Below, piece by piece: positions 13,323-15,320 of a stretch of 15,320 nucleotides of DNA; positions within the stretch are counted from its first letter, which is position 1, and every line of letters begins with the position of its first letter. The notes under the pieces were generated by a model that was not told the origin of the DNA, did no database searches, and saw only the letters and a list, made by a program, of their open reading frames with translations. Origin of the DNA: JAZLIL01 sp045617405 (GTDB lineage Bacteria > Bacillota > Clostridia > Lachnospirales > Lachnospiraceae); contig JAZLIL010000006.1 in assembly GCA_045617405.1 (NCBI GenBank), positions 1 through 15,320 on the forward strand, in the 5' to 3' direction. The position numbers were made by a program, and so were the translations under genes.

Positions 13323-14627
13323 ATGTTTTTTGGCGAGTACGAGTTCCCCGATAAAGTAACAAAACTGCCGCACTATGATGAGTTCTTAAGCCTGGCTGAG
13401 AAAATGGTCTCAGACAGACCCGACCCCACAAGCGACTATTTTATCATATCAGTTGACATCTACAATTTTAAGATTATCAACCAGCTCTACGGCTACCCCA
13501 AGGGTGACGAGCTGCTTCGAAGCTTCGCCCTCCATGCCATCAAAAACAACTCCTACTGTCTCCTGGCATGTAGGCCCTATTCCGACCATTTCTACGGAAT
13601 CTGCGCGATTCCCAAAAAGCTCCATGCCGATCCCGGACTGATTCTCATGGACTACATCAACGATTTCATCAACGCCAATCAGCCCTTCTTCCCCTCTATA
13701 GTTCTTCATATGAACTGCGGTATCTGTAAGCTTGCAGACTCGCAGGGTGTTGTTGACTGCATCGATAAAGCAAACATTGCCAGAAGAAGCATCAAGCGTG
13801 ACAACGGAACCGCCTACTCAAACTACAGCAACGACATGCTCATCAGCAAAGAACAGGATGCTGCCGTTACAACAGCCTTCCTTCACGCTCTTGAACACAA
13901 CAGTATAAAGGTCTGCCTTCAGCCGAAGGTTGATTCAAAAACACACAAACTCATCGGAGCCGAGGCGCTAAGCCGAATTCCACTCGAAGACGGATCGCTT
14001 CTCCCTCCCGGGCTCTATGTGCCGATTCTTGAAAAGTCAAGCAACATCCTTAAACTCGACTGGTACATGATTCACTCTGTATTCAGTCTGATTGGCGGAT
14101 GGCTCAGACGCGGTATCACGCCGGTACCGATTTCAATTAACCTTTCAAAGCTTCATTTCTACAGTGACGGCTTTGCGCACAATGTCTACAATGCCTTTTG
14201 CGAGTACAACATTCCCGCAGACTACATTGAATTTGAGATTACCGAGTCACTTTTTGAAAAGAACTCGTACATCATGAAGGAGCTTGAGATTCTCCGCTCT
14301 TACGGCTTCAAAATCAGCATGGACGACTTCGGAACCGGCTATTCAACACTTCACATGCTCGGAACCCTTCCAATCGACATTGTAAAATTCGACCGTCTTC
14401 TCGTTCACTCAAGCATGTCAAGCAAGAAGAGCCTCGATATCCTCAAGGGACTCATGACAATCTTCAAGGACATTGACCTTTCAGTTATCTGCGAAGGTGT
14501 CGAGACCGAAGAAGAGGAAGAAGTCGTAAACCGCTGCGGATGCTGCAGCATCCAGGGCTTCCTCTACGACAAACCGATTGGCGTCAATGATTTTGAAGGC
14601 AAGTACATGGCCCTCGCAGGCGCCTGA
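13323..14627 (+). CDS. Degenerate-GGDEF/EAL cyclic-di-GMP phosphodiesterase (434 aa)
   Basis: The start is the ATG at 13323, with GGAGG (13311-13315) exactly 7 nt upstream; an in-frame TTG 45 bp earlier lacks such a site. Residues about 35-170 have a GGDEF fold (VDIYNFKIINQLYGYPKGDE) but the signature loop reads YSDHF (86-90) instead of GGDEF, so this half cannot make c-di-GMP. Residues about 180-430 are an EAL domain with all expected catalytic residues: Q200 (LQPKV), E214 (EAL, in GAEALSR), N273 (SINLS), E305 and E308 (FEITES), D334-D335 (MDDFGTGYS), K355 (IVKFD), E391 (CEGVET), Q411 (QGFLYDKP). Their spacing follows active enzymes such as RocR as I recall them. It should hydrolyse c-di-GMP to pGpG in the cytoplasm; the GGDEF remnant may bind GTP or help dimerise. 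No sensor or membrane helix precedes it. It stands alone on the plus strand. Confidence 0.95.
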   Translation: MFFGEYEFPDKVTKLPHYDEFLSLAEKMVSDRPDPTSDYFIISVDIYNFKIINQLYGYPKGDELLRSFALHAIKNNSYCLLACRPYSDHFYGICAIPKKLHADPGLILMDYINDFINANQPFFPSIVLHMNCGICKLADSQGVVDCIDKANIARRSIKRDNGTAYSNYSNDMLISKEQDAAVTTAFLHALEHNSIKVCLQPKVDSKTHKLIGAEALSRIPLEDGSLLPPGLYVPILEKSSNILKLDWYMIHSVFSLIGGWLRRGITPVPISINLSKLHFYSDGFAHNVYNAFCEYNIPADYIEFEITESLFEKNSYIMKELEILRSYGFKISMDDFGTGYSTLHMLGTLPIDIVKFDRLLVHSSMSSKKSLDILKGLMTIFKDIDLSVICEGVETEEEEEVVNRCGCCSIQGFLYDKPIGVNDFEGKYMALAGA

Positions 14628-14744
14628 GTTCGCAGGTCCATGGCCGTCGCATTGTGTGCGCAGGCAATTCCATGTTGCAATCATCCCGTATCACAAAGGC
14701 TCAGGAACTAGCCGCAGAGTAAAATTTAATAACAATATCAATTG

Positions 14745-14781
14745 CAGCCGAGGTAGTAACGAAAGGTTACCACCTCGGCTG
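14745..14781. terminator. Strong stem-loop between convergent genes, probable bidirectional terminator
   Basis: CAGCCGAGGT (14745-14754) pairs perfectly with ACCTCGGCTG (14772-14781). After one A-C mismatch, GTAAC (14756-14760) pairs with GTTAC (14766-14770), closing a GAAAG loop. It lies 117 bp after the EAL stop and 4 bp beyond the RhuM-family stop on the other strand. T runs are poor: TTTGCTATT on the plus strand, and only moderately T-rich sequence on the minus strand. Termination in both directions is the natural reading. Confidence 0.75.
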
Positions 14782-14785
14782 TTTG

Positions 14786-15320
14786 CTATTCACCCTTAAA
14801 ATATTTCTCGGTTTGTTTATCAAATTCTGATACATATTCCTGATCCTGACGCACACGGAAGATATCATATTCCTTTGCAGCTTTTTCAATAGCCTGCTCA
14901 TGGGATATTCTTCCTTTACCTTCAAGAACCTTACGCCTGTTGTTGCTTAAAAACTGATTGGTCTGATCTACCCAGTCCTGCATACTCATGAGAATCTCAT
15001 CCTCAGCCATAAGTTCGGCATAATCAATGAACATTGTAACAAGCCTGTTTAGACGGGACATTTCCTTCTCATTGAGATAATTCTTGGCAACAACAGTATC
15101 TCTTTTTAATATCTGGCCATCCGGGGCATCCTTCCATGTGGTTAGTCCCATAGTAGGGTTTTCTGCATCGGCGCGGTCAAATATCAGCTCAGCAGCAGTC
15201 TGACCGGTAACGGCGAAATGAAGCTTATTCTGCACAAATGCATAAAAGGCTCTTGTGGTTTCACTATTCTTATCATAATCATAGCTGCACTGTTCAAATA
15301 CATCTGTGATTTTCTGATAA
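14786..15320 (-). CDS. RhuM-family protein, C-terminal part (partial, runs off window end)
   Basis: The frame is open from the right edge to a TAG at 14786, giving 177 residues. An internal GTG at 15235 is not the real start, because family similarity continues upstream of it (ITDVFEQCSYDYDKNSETTR). Characteristic RhuM-family stretches are FVQNKLHFAVTGQTAAELI, ADAENPTMGLTTWKDAPDG, AKNYLNEKEMSRLNRLVTMF and a C-terminal FRVRQDQEYVSEFDK. RhuM was named from a Salmonella pathogenicity-island gene; its biochemical function is not established. In many genomes homologues lie beside restriction-modification genes or in genomic islands, so the region to the right may be accessory. The N-terminal part, the start and the promoter are outside the window. 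Confidence 0.9.
   Translation of the reverse strand, partial: YQKITDVFEQCSYDYDKNSETTRAFYAFVQNKLHFAVTGQTAAELIFDRADAENPTMGLTTWKDAPDGQILKRDTVVAKNYLNEKEMSRLNRLVTMFIDYAELMAEDEILMSMQDWVDQTNQFLSNNRRKVLEGKGRISHEQAIEKAAKEYDIFRVRQDQEYVSEFDKQTEKYFKGE

Noticed and set aside
14606..14664. Imperfect duplication across the EAL stop codon (ATGGCC-TCGCA ... CGCAGG twice)
   Set aside because: The matches are short with unequal spacing (34 and 28 bp), so this is not convincing as a repeat or as a lost C-terminal extension.

Overview
The window looks like a piece of a Clostridia (Firmicutes) chromosome, most likely Lachnospiraceae or a close relative. The reasons are AG-rich Shine-Dalgarno sites before most genes, moderate GC with AT-rich promoter regions, and the mix of a secreted FecR-domain protein, a CHASE2 cyclase, HD-GYP and EAL proteins and a SEC-C protein. 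This placement is an inference from gene content; no rRNA or other marker is present. I found no tRNA, rRNA, CRISPR array, insertion sequence, or recognisable c-di-GMP riboswitch.

Left block (1-8508, all minus strand, so transcription runs right to left): a CHASE2 class III nucleotide cyclase (6658-8508), a GAF/HD-GYP c-di-GMP phosphodiesterase (5008-6486), a 250-bp gap holding what may be the C-terminal remnant of a lost surface-protein gene, a 1470-residue secreted protein with a FecR domain and a long beta-rich C-terminal part (345-4757), and the N-terminal 101 codons of another secreted protein (1-303). The last two are 41 nt apart and almost certainly share a transcript. The whole set reads as one envelope-signalling module: secreted FecR protein outside, CHASE2 sensor across the membrane making a cyclic nucleotide, and a cytoplasmic phosphodiesterase removing c-di-GMP. 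That joint function is inference; the individual domains are clear.

Middle block (8509-12859, all minus strand): a 35-bp tandem repeat array (8601-8757), a SEC-C zinc-motif protein (8758-9258) with a well-formed sigma-A-type promoter and an 11-bp-arm inverted repeat just downstream of its -10 box, an unrecognised 819-residue highly charged coiled-coil-rich protein (9406-11865), and a GNAT acetyltransferase-like protein (11972-12859).

Right block: a 463-bp AT-rich divergent promoter region (12860-13322) separates the GNAT gene from a plus-strand gene for a degenerate-GGDEF/EAL c-di-GMP phosphodiesterase (13323-14627). A strong stem-loop (14745-14781) lies between that gene and the convergent minus-strand 3' end of a RhuM-family gene that runs off the right edge (14786-15320). 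RhuM proteins are typical of accessory and restriction-associated loci, so the right edge may be the start of a variable region.

Both c-di-GMP enzymes in the window are degradative, with all expected catalytic residues, and no active diguanylate cyclase is present.
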